Shown piece after piece: positions 1 through 8,050 of a stretch of DNA of 64,000 nucleotides; positions within the stretch are counted from its first letter, which is position 1; the number at the start of each line of letters is the position of its first letter. The translations under genes and the position numbers were made by a program. The stretch covers positions 93,992-157,991 of the forward strand of contig NZ_JSFK01000026.1 in assembly GCF_000783395.1 (NCBI RefSeq), in the 5' to 3' direction. The DNA comes from Pseudomonas chlororaphis (GTDB taxonomy: Bacteria; Pseudomonadota; Gammaproteobacteria; Pseudomonadales; Pseudomonadaceae). A model generated the notes under the pieces. The model did not search any database, was not told the DNA's origin, and saw only the letters and a list, made by a program, of their open reading frames with translations.

Positions 1-37
1 TGAACAACTGCGCAGCGGGACGGAGTGAATCAGCCAT
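1..37 (-). CDS. 5' end of an unidentified gene running off the left edge
   Basis: Reading the minus strand from an ATG at 37 gives an open frame beginning MADSLRPAAQLF that leaves the window after 12 codons. AAGGAA lies seven bases upstream, which is a good ribosome binding site. A lux-box-like palindrome (140-159), a -10-like octamer (113-120) and a leader hairpin (71-94) precede it, as for the other accessory genes of this window. Too little is visible to name a family. The call rests on the start codon, the ribosome binding site and the promoter context only, so a chance frame is possible. Confidence 0.4.
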   Translation of the reverse strand, partial: MADSLRPAAQLF

Positions 38-70
38 GGTCACATTCCTTGAGTCGATAACTGGCCCGGG

Positions 71-94
71 CCGCCTGACTGTTGTGTCAGGCGG
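71..94 (-). other. Leader hairpin
   Basis: A nine-base perfect inverted repeat (CCGCCTGAC and GTCAGGCGG) flanks a six-base loop. It lies between the predicted -10 element at 113-120 and the start codon at 37, so it would form in the untranslated leader of the left-edge gene. No run of U follows in either direction, which argues against a simple intrinsic terminator. It may protect or regulate the leader. Confidence 0.4.
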
Positions 95-139
95 ACCCAG
101 CGTTGCATAAGGATTTAGCGCTTGAACGTAGCAACTGCC

Positions 140-159
140 AACTGTCAGAAATGACAGGT
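140..159 (-). promoter_or_regulatory. Lux-box-like palindrome, site A
   Basis: Read on the minus strand the site is ACCTGTCATTTCTGACAGTT, of the form CT-N12-AG. An AT-rich octamer CGCTAAAT (113-120) begins exactly 21 bases beyond the last AG, where a -10 element would lie if a LuxR-type activator bound at about -42. It points at the gene starting at 37 and sits just beyond the stop codon of the Ig-repeat gene. The binding protein is inferred, not identified. Confidence 0.5.
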
Positions 160-181
160 TTTATGACCACTCATCGGAAAT

Positions 182-2911
182 TTACAACCGCGCTTTATCC
201 GCCGGCGCTGATTCGATTTCAAAGCGCTCACTGACGACCCAGTCAGAACCCATCGGATCGGTGTCGCTCGGCTGCAGCTTGAAACGACACCAGTTGCCAC
301 CCAACGGTAGTACGTGGTCGGACACACTTTGCCAGTCAGGGTCGACCTGAATCGACGCTACCCAGGTTTTGTCCGGATTGAATGGATCAACCAGAACACC
401 GACGCCCTGACGCCCCCTGCCGGCAAACAGCACCGGGTTGCTGACCCAGCGTCCCGGCGCTGGTATCTCAATGGTGGGCAGATAAGTTGCCAGCTGAACC
501 GTGCGTTTCGCGCTATCGGATGCAAACCCTTCGCAAGCCGCCACAACATCCAGTTGATGATTGCCCTCGTCTTGCCCAGGCTCCAGCGTTACCGACCACG
601 TCCGGTTTTCACGCACCTTGGCGCTGGCCTGGTCGCTACCCAGCGTCACGGTCACGGTGTCGCCGGGCGTCGCGAATCCCGACACCACGACCCGTCGGCC
701 GACATGGTCATCGGCAGTCGGGGTTTCGATAAACGGCGTCGCCGGCACGACCTTGTAACGCAAACGCTCATTGGGCTGTGAGCGTTGTGGAGTGCCATTG
801 AGGACGAAGGTTTGAAAGGCCCAGATGGTTGTGTTGCCCACCGGCAAACTCACTTCGGCTTCCCAGTTGCCTGACGCGTTCACCTCGATAGCCGTCAGCA
901 ATGGCTCAGTAGCGCCCTCCAGCCAGACCTCCACCCGCGCGGCAGGTCTGCCAGTGCCAGCAATCTTCGAGGTGCGCGGCGCTTTCCCGCCAGGGATCGG
1001 CGAGGTGAATCGAGGCGGTGGCACCACCACCTTGAGTTCGTGTTCAGCGCTGGTCGACTCTTGCCCGTTGAGTGTCTGTTGCGCGTGGAGGACATAATGT
1101 CTCAGCTCCAGATCCCGTAGTTCGATCGACCATTTGCCCTCCTCAAGCAATTCGAGCGGAGCACCCAGCTTTCCTCCCATCTGACTGTCATGCAATTGCA
1201 TCTCCGCGCCCTGCATGCCGTTATCACCTTCAATGATGACGTCGTACCCCACTTCCGAGCCGGATACCGGCGCGACAATGAGCGGTTGCAACATGACTCT
1301 GTGGACAGTGAAGGTTTTCGATGCCGACACTGAAGTGAGATCGACCACGATCTGGGTAACGCTGACGCGGTGCAGGACACCTGGTTCAAACGCTTTGGTT
1401 CGCTGAAACGTCCAGCGTTCACCCTCCACATCCGCTTCGTACTCCATGTCGTCGTCGCTGAACCGGAGCTTCACCAGCGCTTCAGACCAGCAAGCGCCGC
1501 TGAATATCGGCTCCAGCCCCTCTTCGGCAGGATCGTCCAGGCCTGGCGCCAGCGGTGGAATCGTGACGTACAGGATAAAAGGACGTTGCGAGGGATGGTC
1601 TCCCAGATGCTGTGTAATGCGGACCTCCCGCTTGTTGGTCGGCCCCCACTCCACCAATGCAGGCGTCGACCATTGGCCATTCACGACCCCTACACTTCGC
1701 GCAACCTCGTGTGCATCGGGATCTCTGAGCGAGACGGTGGCGTCTGTGTAACCTTTGCCGCTGAAGACGGGCAGATACTCCTCGGTGTAGCTCGCCTCGG
1801 TGATATTGGGCATGTCGTTGTGGACTTTGAACTCAAGAGGCTGCGATTCGATCCAGCCATTGGCGTTGTCGGCGATCTTTTGAATCACCTTCACATCGTA
1901 GCTGCCCAGAGGCCAGACAACGGGGACTGTTTCCCACTGGCCTTGGGCATTGACGCGGACGTTGGGAGGCAAAGGCAGCGAGCCGTCGCTGGCAGAGAAC
2001 TGGATTTCGGTCGTGAGGTTTTGATCGAAATGGCCGGAGCCGGAGAATTTCAAGCTTGTATCAGGAAGAAAGGTGACCTCAGGTTCTGCCAATTTGGGAG
2101 GGCGGATTCGGAAAGAGCGGGGGGCGCTTCTCTTGGACGGTACGCCGCCAAAGGTTTGCATCGCGACAAGCGAGACGGGGCCTGGCTCGACAATGACTGG
2201 AGCAAACCAGTTGGCAGCGGATACTGCATCTTCCCCCACTTGAATGGTCGATAGATCCTTGAAAATCTGCATGACTGAGCCGGGCCAGCCCTGCGTGCCA
2301 CCGATCGAGAAAGAGCAATTCTGTAAAGGCTCAACCGGGCTGGTGATGACGGGCGTCGATCTGCTCGTGACATTGATCGTTGCAGATAGGGGCGAAGGAA
2401 AATCGCCGATGATTTGCGTGGCAAAGTAAGACGCGCTGTTACCTGATAGCGTCAAGCGCTTTTCCCACGTCCCATCGGGTTGAATGTCAGCATTGCCCAA
2501 GACCCCGCCAGTCGATGCGTTATGCACCCTCACCGTCCCCAAGCCATACTCGCCACCGGCTCCTCGTATGGAGAATTGTTCGTCGACTTCCTCTCCGGAA
2601 ACGGGAGAGATGATCGTCACTGGTGTGACGCGTAGATTCACCGTCACCTTCACGCCACCAACCGGCTGGAGCTCAAGCCTGTATTGACCGGGTCGGAACA
2701 CGCCCTTTATCACAGTGTCCCAGCGCCCATTTTTTGGCGTAATCGTTTCGGCAGCGACCTCGTCATTTACACTGAACATACGCAAAACGATAGGGAAGTT
2801 AACATCTGAATTACCGGCAACGAAAATATCGCCATTTCTCACATAGGCATTATTCACCGGATTTGTAATCGAAGTAATCAGCACTCCCTCTGACTCGCCT
2901 TCAGTAATCAT
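182..2911 (-). CDS. Large Ig-like repeat protein (about ten repeats)
   Basis: This 909-residue protein is built of about ten units of roughly 90 residues. Each opens with a Pro-rich strand of the type TSP, then a V-x-G-x-G turn, and ends with a G-x-W followed by a hydrophobic strand and an AxQ-like segment. This is the pattern of bacterial Ig-like repeats found in adhesins and surface proteins. No signal peptide, membrane helix or sorting signal is visible, so the export route is unknown. GGGAGG stands six bases before the ATG at 2911. The gene lies 50 bases after the 156-residue protein gene and probably shares its lux-box promoter. Ig-like architecture is fairly sure; an adhesive or toxin-accessory role is inference. 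Confidence 0.8.
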   Translation of the reverse strand: MITEGESEGVLITSITNPVNNAYVRNGDIFVAGNSDVNFPIVLRMFSVNDEVAAETITPKNGRWDTVIKGVFRPGQYRLELQPVGGVKVTVNLRVTPVTIISPVSGEEVDEQFSIRGAGGEYGLGTVRVHNASTGGVLGNADIQPDGTWEKRLTLSGNSASYFATQIIGDFPSPLSATINVTSRSTPVITSPVEPLQNCSFSIGGTQGWPGSVMQIFKDLSTIQVGEDAVSAANWFAPVIVEPGPVSLVAMQTFGGVPSKRSAPRSFRIRPPKLAEPEVTFLPDTSLKFSGSGHFDQNLTTEIQFSASDGSLPLPPNVRVNAQGQWETVPVVWPLGSYDVKVIQKIADNANGWIESQPLEFKVHNDMPNITEASYTEEYLPVFSGKGYTDATVSLRDPDAHEVARSVGVVNGQWSTPALVEWGPTNKREVRITQHLGDHPSQRPFILYVTIPPLAPGLDDPAEEGLEPIFSGACWSEALVKLRFSDDDMEYEADVEGERWTFQRTKAFEPGVLHRVSVTQIVVDLTSVSASKTFTVHRVMLQPLIVAPVSGSEVGYDVIIEGDNGMQGAEMQLHDSQMGGKLGAPLELLEEGKWSIELRDLELRHYVLHAQQTLNGQESTSAEHELKVVVPPPRFTSPIPGGKAPRTSKIAGTGRPAARVEVWLEGATEPLLTAIEVNASGNWEAEVSLPVGNTTIWAFQTFVLNGTPQRSQPNERLRYKVVPATPFIETPTADDHVGRRVVVSGFATPGDTVTVTLGSDQASAKVRENRTWSVTLEPGQDEGNHQLDVVAACEGFASDSAKRTVQLATYLPTIEIPAPGRWVSNPVLFAGRGRQGVGVLVDPFNPDKTWVASIQVDPDWQSVSDHVLPLGGNWCRFKLQPSDTDPMGSDWVVSERFEIESAPADKARL

Positions 2912-2961
2912 CTGCAGCCTCCCTGTTGTTTAAGACTTTACATAAAAAAGCCAAACATCAT

Positions 2962-3432
2962 TCAAATACTAAAGTCCACCCAAATTTCATTGGAGCCCAC
3001 TGGATCAGACGCATCCCCTCTATCGAAGATGTATCTGATAAAGACTCGAGCACGTCCGTTGGCAGCAATCCATCCACCGCGAGGATAGCTATGCCACTCG
3101 CCGTCCTGCCACATGGCATCAGGGGAGTCGTTGCCCCACCATTGCCTAGAGTCGAAACTAAAATGCAAGTTTGCTTTGTTGCCTCCTTGATTAACCAACT
3201 GGGTAATACGATATTGTGAGGAATAGCAATAAAACAAACCTCCACCATGTTTCCACCAATAGCTAAAAGTCAGATCACCTATAAAGTTACCCACACTGAC
3301 GCGCAGTGTTTTGGTGACTGTCTGAGCACTATCGATCGACTTGAACTCCTCCTCTGAAATCGACTGAGTAGCGCTGACGTCCTCAAGACCGTCCGGATTT
3401 GAAGTTGTCAGTTTTTCTCTCTTGTCACTCAT
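2962..3432 (-). CDS. Unknown 156-residue protein, beta-rich, first gene of the Ig-repeat operon
   Basis: I do not recognise the family. After a polar 40-residue N-terminus the protein is rich in Trp, Tyr, Phe and Gly and reads as alternating strands (for example DLTFSYWW, VRVFIRY-like and NEIWVDFSI segments), suggesting a small beta-sandwich such as a lectin or pore-forming fold. There is no signal peptide. The start at 3432 is supported by GGAGG seven bases upstream; the longer frame upstream of it has no such site and would overlap the palindrome at 3508-3527. That palindrome and a -10-like CAAT segment precede the gene, and the Ig-repeat gene follows 50 bases downstream, so the two form a probable operon. 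Confidence 0.75.
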   Translation of the reverse strand: MSDKREKLTTSNPDGLEDVSATQSISEEEFKSIDSAQTVTKTLRVSVGNFIGDLTFSYWWKHGGGLFYCYSSQYRITQLVNQGGNKANLHFSFDSRQWWGNDSPDAMWQDGEWHSYPRGGWIAANGRARVFIRYIFDRGDASDPVGSNEIWVDFSI

Positions 3433-3507
3433 AAAAACCTCCGCACTTTGCTGAGCTGATTTGTTCCTGTTGCAAAAACATTGAACGCTCAGCCTGTGCA
3501 AGTGCAC

Positions 3508-3527
3508 ACCTGTAAGATCTGACAGTC
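3508..3527 (-). promoter_or_regulatory. Lux-box-like palindrome, site B
   Basis: The plus strand reads ACCTGTAAGATCTGACAGTC, again CT-N12-AG and close to the classic Vibrio fischeri lux box. On the minus strand an AT-rich segment GCGTTCAAT starts 21 bases past the AG. The site lies about 75 bases upstream of the start codon at 3432 and is the likely activator site of the 156-residue protein/Ig-repeat operon. Confidence 0.55.
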
Positions 3528-3699
3528 CCGACGAACGGTATTTTTTCCAGCGAATAAACCGACTTGTTTCGGTCGGATAACCCCTGATCAGTTGTCGATC
3601 AACTGACTGATCGGAAACTGTTTCTGAGAGAGAAGGCTGAATAACGAGCGGGCGCAATTGATGCAACCCGACCGTTAATAAGCGCGTGCCAGTGAAGAC

Positions 3700-3775
3700 G
3701 CTTTCGCGGACAAACCCGCTCTCACAGGATGCAGGTGCACCGGATCCAGTGTGGGAGTGAACCTGCTCGCAAAGC
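3700..3775. repeat. Degenerate REP-type palindrome
   Basis: The left arm GCTTTCGCGGAC...CTCTCACA and the right arm GTGGGAGTGAACCTGCTCGC are decayed versions of the REP pair seen at 31184, 37253 and 41106. It fills most of the gap between the PilZ gene and the 156-residue protein gene (3433-3791). Apart from site B I see nothing else in that gap. Confidence 0.5.
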
Positions 3776-3791
3776 TTTTAGCGGTTTTAAA

Positions 3792-4148
3792 TCAAGCCGA
3801 GGCCGGCAACGGCTGAAAGCTGAAATAACGCTGCAACGCCTGCACCAGTTGGCCAAACTCCGGCGGCGCGCGTTGCAAGACGAAGCCGGCGTCGTAGTGC
3901 AGCGGCGTGGCGTCTTCATGGCACCACACGCAGCAAGCAGTGAAGTCGATCACCTGTTGGCAGCCATCGCTGGCGGGGATTTTCAGGCGTAACTGGAAGT
4001 CCACCCCGATCATCATGGGCAATTGGCTGATCAGCATCAGCCCGTCTTCGGAGAGGTTGCCGAGAAAACCGATGGGCTTGTCGGTGACGCTGTTGAACAC
4101 TCTGAGGAAATACGGCAACTGATGCCGTTCGATCCGTTCGGTAAACAT
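3792..4148 (-). CDS. PilZ-domain protein, probable c-di-GMP receptor
   Basis: The protein is 118 residues from the ATG at 4148 and consists of one PilZ-type barrel. The second c-di-GMP motif NxSxxG is intact (NLSEDG, about residues 24-29). The first motif is a loose Arg pair (TERIERH, residues 3-9) instead of the standard RxxxR, so binding is likely but not certain. A GTG at 4187 would add 13 residues; I prefer 4148 because the PilZ fold begins there, although no clear ribosome binding site supports either start. It is a single gene downstream of a lipoprotein gene on the same strand, 230 bases away. Confidence 0.75.
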   Translation of the reverse strand: MFTERIERHQLPYFLRVFNSVTDKPIGFLGNLSEDGLMLISQLPMMIGVDFQLRLKIPASDGCQQVIDFTACCVWCHEDATPLHYDAGFVLQRAPPEFGQLVQALQRYFSFQPLPASA

Positions 4149-4379
4149 GCGCAGTTCGCCATGCAAGGCTCCTTCACAGAGCCGCACCTTTGCTTCGGAA
4201 CGTGCCGGTATCGCCGGCCCGCTCTCCCCGCTTCCGGTGTGACGGTCGCTACGTCGCCGTCACCTGACCACTTGCCAGTCGCAGGTGTTGCTCCGGGTTT
4301 ACAGGTTCGACTCTAAACCCGGGTTATTCGACTATAGCTCAGCTTGTACACGCAGCCAGATTTTGTATGACAACTGTCA

Positions 4380-4766
4380 TCAGAAACGGGTCGGTCGCAC
4401 CACGGCAGCGGCACTGCGTGTCGGGTAATGGCCCAGGCTCTGCAAGGTTTCCAGACGCGCGCGGGCGCGGTAGGCGTATTCGCTGTTCGGGTACGAGGCG
4501 ATGATGAACTGGTAGGTCTGCGCCGCATCGACAAACATTTTCTGCCGTTCCAGGCACTGGCCGCGCATCATCGACACTTCCGGCCACACGTACGGCCGGG
4601 CTCGGCTGGCGCGTTCGACCTTGGACAGTTCGAGCATGACCTGCTCGCAGTTGCCGCGGTCATAGGCGCTGTAGGCGTTGTTCAAATGATGGTTCATCGA
4701 CCAACGGGTGCAGCCCGTCACGGCGAGGACGCTGAGGGCAAGGGCGGCAATGGGTACGAATCGCAT
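4380..4766 (-). CDS. Small outer-membrane lipoprotein with TPR-like helices
   Basis: A 128-residue protein with a lipoprotein signal: charged start MRF, hydrophobic core and lipobox LAVTGC, giving a mature N-terminal Cys at about residue 19. The mature part has helical repeats of the tetratricopeptide type (NNAYSAYDRGNCEQVMLEL and AQTYQFIIASYPNSEYAYRA), as in cell-envelope scaffolding lipoproteins. AGGAG lies seven bases upstream of the ATG at 4766. It is divergent from pyruvate kinase. A lipoprotein is sure from the signal; the precise role is unknown. Confidence 0.8.
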   Translation of the reverse strand: MRFVPIAALALSVLAVTGCTRWSMNHHLNNAYSAYDRGNCEQVMLELSKVERASRARPYVWPEVSMMRGQCLERQKMFVDAAQTYQFIIASYPNSEYAYRARARLETLQSLGHYPTRSAAAVVRPTRF

Positions 4767-4936
4767 GAGGGTTCTCCTGTCTTGAGTTCTTTATCGACCC
4801 TTGCCGAGAAATCTTCAGAAGTGTTTGCGCCAATCGTCGTGTTCAATAAAGAAAGTAATAAGTAGTGCATTCGAACAATGACTACACCCCAAGAGCATAG
4901 TAGCCTTCGCTAGCGCTTGAACTCAGGAGTCTTTGC

Positions 4937-6388
4937 ATGTCCGTCCGTCGTACCAAAATCGTCGCTACCCTTGGCCCGGCCAGTAACTCGCCGGAAGTTC
5001 TCGAACAGCTGATTCTGGCTGGCCTGGACGTTGCCCGTCTGAACTTCTCCCACGGCACCCCCGACGAGCACAAGGCTCGCGCGAAGCTGGTGCGTGACCT
5101 CGCTGCCAAGCACGGTCGCTTCGTCGCCCTGCTGGGCGACCTGCAAGGCCCGAAAATCCGTATCGCCAAATTCGCCAACAAGAAAATCGAGCTGAAGATC
5201 GGTGACCAGTTCACCTTCTCCACCAGCCATCCGTTGACCGAAGGCAACCAGCAAGTGGTCGGCATCGACTACCCGGACCTGGTCAAGGACTGTGGTGTGG
5301 GCGACGAGCTGCTGCTCGACGACGGCCGCGTGGTGATGCGCGTTGATACCGCCACCGCAACAGAACTGCATTGCACCGTGACCATCGGCGGCCCGCTGTC
5401 CGATCACAAAGGCATCAACCGTCGCGGTGGCGGCCTGACCGCACCGGCCCTGACTGAAAAAGACAAGGCCGACATCAAACTCGCTGCGGAAATGGAAGTC
5501 GACTACCTCGCGGTGTCCTTCCCGCGTGACGCCGCCGACATGGAATACGCCCGTCAACTGCGCGACGAAGCCGGCGGTACTGCCTGGCTGGTGGCGAAGA
5601 TCGAACGCGCTGAAGCCGTGGCCGACGACGAAACCCTCGACGGCCTGATCAAGGCGTCCGACGCGGTGATGGTTGCCCGTGGTGACCTCGGTGTGGAAAT
5701 CGGCGACGCCGAGCTGGTGGGCATTCAGAAGAAAATCATTCTGCACGCACGCCGCCACAACAAGGCTGTGATCGTCGCGACGCAGATGATGGAGTCGATG
5801 ATCCAGAACCCGATGCCGACCCGCGCCGAAGTATCCGACGTGGCCAACGCCGTGCTCGACTACACCGACGCCGTGATGCTCTCGGCTGAATCCGCCGCTG
5901 GCCAGTACCCGCTGGAAGCTGTGCAGGCAATGGCGCGCATCTGCGTCGGCGCTGAAAAGCACCCGACCGGCAAAACCTCCAGCCACCGTATCGGCAAGGA
6001 ATTCACCCGCTGCGACGAAAGCATCGCACTGGCGACCATGTACACCGCCAACCACTTCCCGGGCGTCAAAGCGATCATCGCCCTGACCGAAAGTGGCTAC
6101 ACCCCGCTGATCATGTCGCGTATCCGTTCTTCGGTGCCGATCTATGCGTTCTCGCCGCACCGTGAAACCCAGGCGCGTGCCGCCATGTTCCGTGGCGTGT
6201 ACACCGTACCGTTCGACCCGGCTTCGCTGGAACCGCACGAAGTCAGCCAGAAGGCGATCGACGAACTGGTCAAGCGCGGCGTTGTGGAAAAAGGCGACTG
6301 GGTCATCCTGACCAAGGGCGACAGCTACCACACCACCGGCGGCACCAACGGCATGAAGATCCTGCACGTGGGCGACCCGCAGGTCTGA
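4937..6388 (+). CDS. pykA: Pyruvate kinase
   Basis: This enzyme transfers phosphate from phosphoenolpyruvate to ADP in the last step of the lower glycolytic/Entner-Doudoroff route. The 483-residue length is normal for a type II bacterial enzyme. The N-terminus RRTKIVATLGPAS, the NFSHG motif (residues 36-40), the DLQGPKIR segment, the MVARGDLGVEIG metal/substrate loop and the ATQMMESM signature are all present, followed by a C-terminal regulatory domain. AGGAG precedes the ATG by seven bases, and a strong terminator follows at 6407. In PAO1, as I recall, pykA also lies next to the enoyl-CoA hydratase, but here two delta-60 genes separate them. Confidence 0.97.
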   Translation: MSVRRTKIVATLGPASNSPEVLEQLILAGLDVARLNFSHGTPDEHKARAKLVRDLAAKHGRFVALLGDLQGPKIRIAKFANKKIELKIGDQFTFSTSHPLTEGNQQVVGIDYPDLVKDCGVGDELLLDDGRVVMRVDTATATELHCTVTIGGPLSDHKGINRRGGGLTAPALTEKDKADIKLAAEMEVDYLAVSFPRDAADMEYARQLRDEAGGTAWLVAKIERAEAVADDETLDGLIKASDAVMVARGDLGVEIGDAELVGIQKKIILHARRHNKAVIVATQMMESMIQNPMPTRAEVSDVANAVLDYTDAVMLSAESAAGQYPLEAVQAMARICVGAEKHPTGKTSSHRIGKEFTRCDESIALATMYTANHFPGVKAIIALTESGYTPLIMSRIRSSVPIYAFSPHRETQARAAMFRGVYTVPFDPASLEPHEVSQKAIDELVKRGVVEKGDWVILTKGDSYHTTGGTNGMKILHVGDPQV

Positions 6389-6406
6389 GTGACGCGCTGA
6401 AAAACC

Positions 6407-6439
6407 AAAGCCCCGGCATGTGAGTGCCGGGGCTTTTTT
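6407..6439 (+). terminator. Intrinsic terminator of pykA
   Basis: A ten-pair GC-rich stem (AGCCCCGGCA with TGCCGGGGCT, loop of six) is followed by six T residues, 19 bases after the pykA stop codon. Confidence 0.9.
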
Positions 6440-6470
6440 GTTGGCAACGCACAATGCCGACACTGACGTC

Positions 6471-6490
6471 TACTGTCAGACCTGACAGTA
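6471..6490 (+). promoter_or_regulatory. Lux-box-like palindrome, site C
   Basis: The site TACTGTCAGACCTGACAGTA is palindromic at every position except the central pair, and the symmetry extends one more base on each side. It has the CT-N12-AG form. The octamer TAGCTAAT (6510-6517) begins 21 bases after the AG and would serve as -10. The first delta-60 gene starts 59 bases downstream of the box. Confidence 0.55.
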
Positions 6491-6549
6491 GACCGAGGAT
6501 GTTGTTCGGTAGCTAATCGAGCCGTAACCACCCACTCAAGGAGAGCGGC

Positions 6550-7851
6550 ATGAACGACTCGATGCGGTTAACGCAGGATGACGATGGGCGTGATAAAACC
6601 TTTGCCGACGACGGTTGTTTCTTACTGGAACGCCTCTCCCTGGGACGCGAATCCATACTGCATGGCGTCAAGACGCAATACTCCCCTAGTGCCGAACGAA
6701 TCTATTTCACGGGTCAGGCACGCTCGGGCGTCACCAACAGGCCCTACCTGCTTGGCTGCCTGAAACCCGATGGCACGCTTGATCCTGACTTTGGTGATAA
6801 CGGTATCACCAGCGACTATTTTATTAATCGAGCAGAGTCAGTGGGTACATCGATCACGTTGCTCAATGACGGGAAAATCCTGCTGATCGGGCGCGTGCGT
6901 GGGAATTCTGTTCCGGCACTGGCCAGATTCACCTCCAAAGGCACGCTCGATCCTGAATTCGGTTCCAACGGTTACGCAATTCTCGATATGCCAGCTCCCG
7001 ACACTGCTCAAGGCCTGGTTGACAAAACAGCCGAAGATGAAAATCAGGACGGGGCGACAAGCGTCACACCGCTGGCCGACGGAAAAATTCTCGTCGTTCA
7101 TACCTATGTCGTCACTCACCTGGCAAACACCCGTGCCTACGTATTTCTGCTCAACAGCGACGGTTCGTACGACAAGTCTTTCAACGGCACAGGTTATGTC
7201 CAGCTCATTCATCCCGAAGCAGATCCAACTCGGGTGAAACTGCGCAGTGGCTTTGTCGATCAGGACGGCACTTTCGTCGTGGCAGGCGGCCTGCATTCAA
7301 ACTCGAAAACGGAGGTGCCACTTTTGGCGCGCTTTGCGCGCGACGGCAAACTGGTTCCAGGATTTGGCACTGGCGGTTTCTTCGCCCCACCACAAACCTT
7401 GTTCGAATCCGCCGAATTCAAAACAGTCATTGGCCAGCCGAACAACCGGCTGCTGGGGATCGGCTCCACCGACGATGGGCGAGGCCTGTTGATCAGTCTT
7501 GAGGCGGATGGCAAATACAACATTCAGTTCAATGGCGCAAAACCGTTGCTCACCCGGCTGGACGACAGCAGCACCTACTGGACAGCAGGCGCAATGCAAC
7601 CCGATGGGAAAATTGTCCTGTGCGGAGCCATCAAGCCCGCGGATGAATCGTCGCTCGGCGTGGTGGCGCGCTTGCTGGACAACGGCTCGCTGGACACGAC
7701 ATTCCAAGGGCGCGGCTGGACAAGCACTCGAGTAAACGGTCTGACCATTTTCAATGCGCTGGCGCTGCAGAAAGACACAAAGATCGTCGTGGCCGGTTAT
7801 CGGTACGACCACGAAAATCTTCAAGGCCTGATCTTGCGCTACCACGCCTGA
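6550..7851 (+). CDS. Delta-60 repeat protein, first copy
   Basis: The 433-residue protein consists of repeated units with the delta-60 hallmark: LDxxFGxxG, a strand pair, then DGKIL(V/L)xG. Examples are LDPDFGDNGI, LDPEFGSNGY and DGKIVLCGA. Such repeats are thought to fold as a beta-propeller. No signal peptide or membrane helix is visible. AGGAG precedes the ATG by seven bases. The next gene (8051-9352) is a diverged tandem copy of exactly the same length with the same LRYHA C-terminus and a near-identical terminator. Its lux-box-like promoter links it to the Ig-repeat and Tc loci. The fold is well supported; ligand and location are unknown. Confidence 0.85.
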   Translation: MNDSMRLTQDDDGRDKTFADDGCFLLERLSLGRESILHGVKTQYSPSAERIYFTGQARSGVTNRPYLLGCLKPDGTLDPDFGDNGITSDYFINRAESVGTSITLLNDGKILLIGRVRGNSVPALARFTSKGTLDPEFGSNGYAILDMPAPDTAQGLVDKTAEDENQDGATSVTPLADGKILVVHTYVVTHLANTRAYVFLLNSDGSYDKSFNGTGYVQLIHPEADPTRVKLRSGFVDQDGTFVVAGGLHSNSKTEVPLLARFARDGKLVPGFGTGGFFAPPQTLFESAEFKTVIGQPNNRLLGIGSTDDGRGLLISLEADGKYNIQFNGAKPLLTRLDDSSTYWTAGAMQPDGKIVLCGAIKPADESSLGVVARLLDNGSLDTTFQGRGWTSTRVNGLTIFNALALQKDTKIVVAGYRYDHENLQGLILRYHA

Positions 7852-7877
7852 GTTTCTACAACCGTTTCAAGTGCAAC

Positions 7878-7906
7878 GCCCTGCCATGTAAATGGCAGGG
7901 CTTTTT
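7878..7906 (+). terminator. Intrinsic terminator after the first delta-60 gene
   Basis: A ten-pair stem GCCCTGCCAT/ATGGCAGGGC with a GTAA loop is followed by five T residues. The hairpin recurs without change at 9379, after the second copy of the gene. Confidence 0.85.
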
Positions 7907-7935
7907 GTTTGAATTCTGCAAATCTCCGAAACGTC

Positions 7936-7955
7936 AACTGTCAGGTCTTACAGTA
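7936..7955 (+). promoter_or_regulatory. Lux-box-like palindrome, site D
   Basis: The site AACTGTCAGGTCTTACAGTA keeps CT-N12-AG with one arm decayed. TATCCAAT (7975-7982) begins exactly 21 bases past the AG, the same geometry as at site C. The second delta-60 gene starts at 8051. Confidence 0.5.
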
Positions 7956-8050
7956 GACGCTTGCGGGTGGCCGGTATCCAATGAGCACTCCTTCAACGGG
8001 CCATCCTTCCCGGATCGCCTGAAGCCACTCGCTTGCAGGCGGAGTACAAC

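Noticed and set aside
4367..4380. 14-base palindrome ATGACAACTGTCAT as a sixth lux-type site
   Set aside because: Its arms are in the opposite order (TGACA then TGTCA) and it lacks CT-N12-AG. It sits at the lipoprotein gene's stop codon with no -10 at the right spacing.
4910..6463. 517-codon minus-strand frame opposite pyruvate kinase
   Set aside because: It is the antisense shadow of a GC-rich conserved gene and has no ribosome binding site or recognisable domain. The same applies to the long frames opposite fumarase (12943-14640), the KgtP-like gene (28256-29686), the imelysin (53845-55416) and the RND adaptor (59339-60622).
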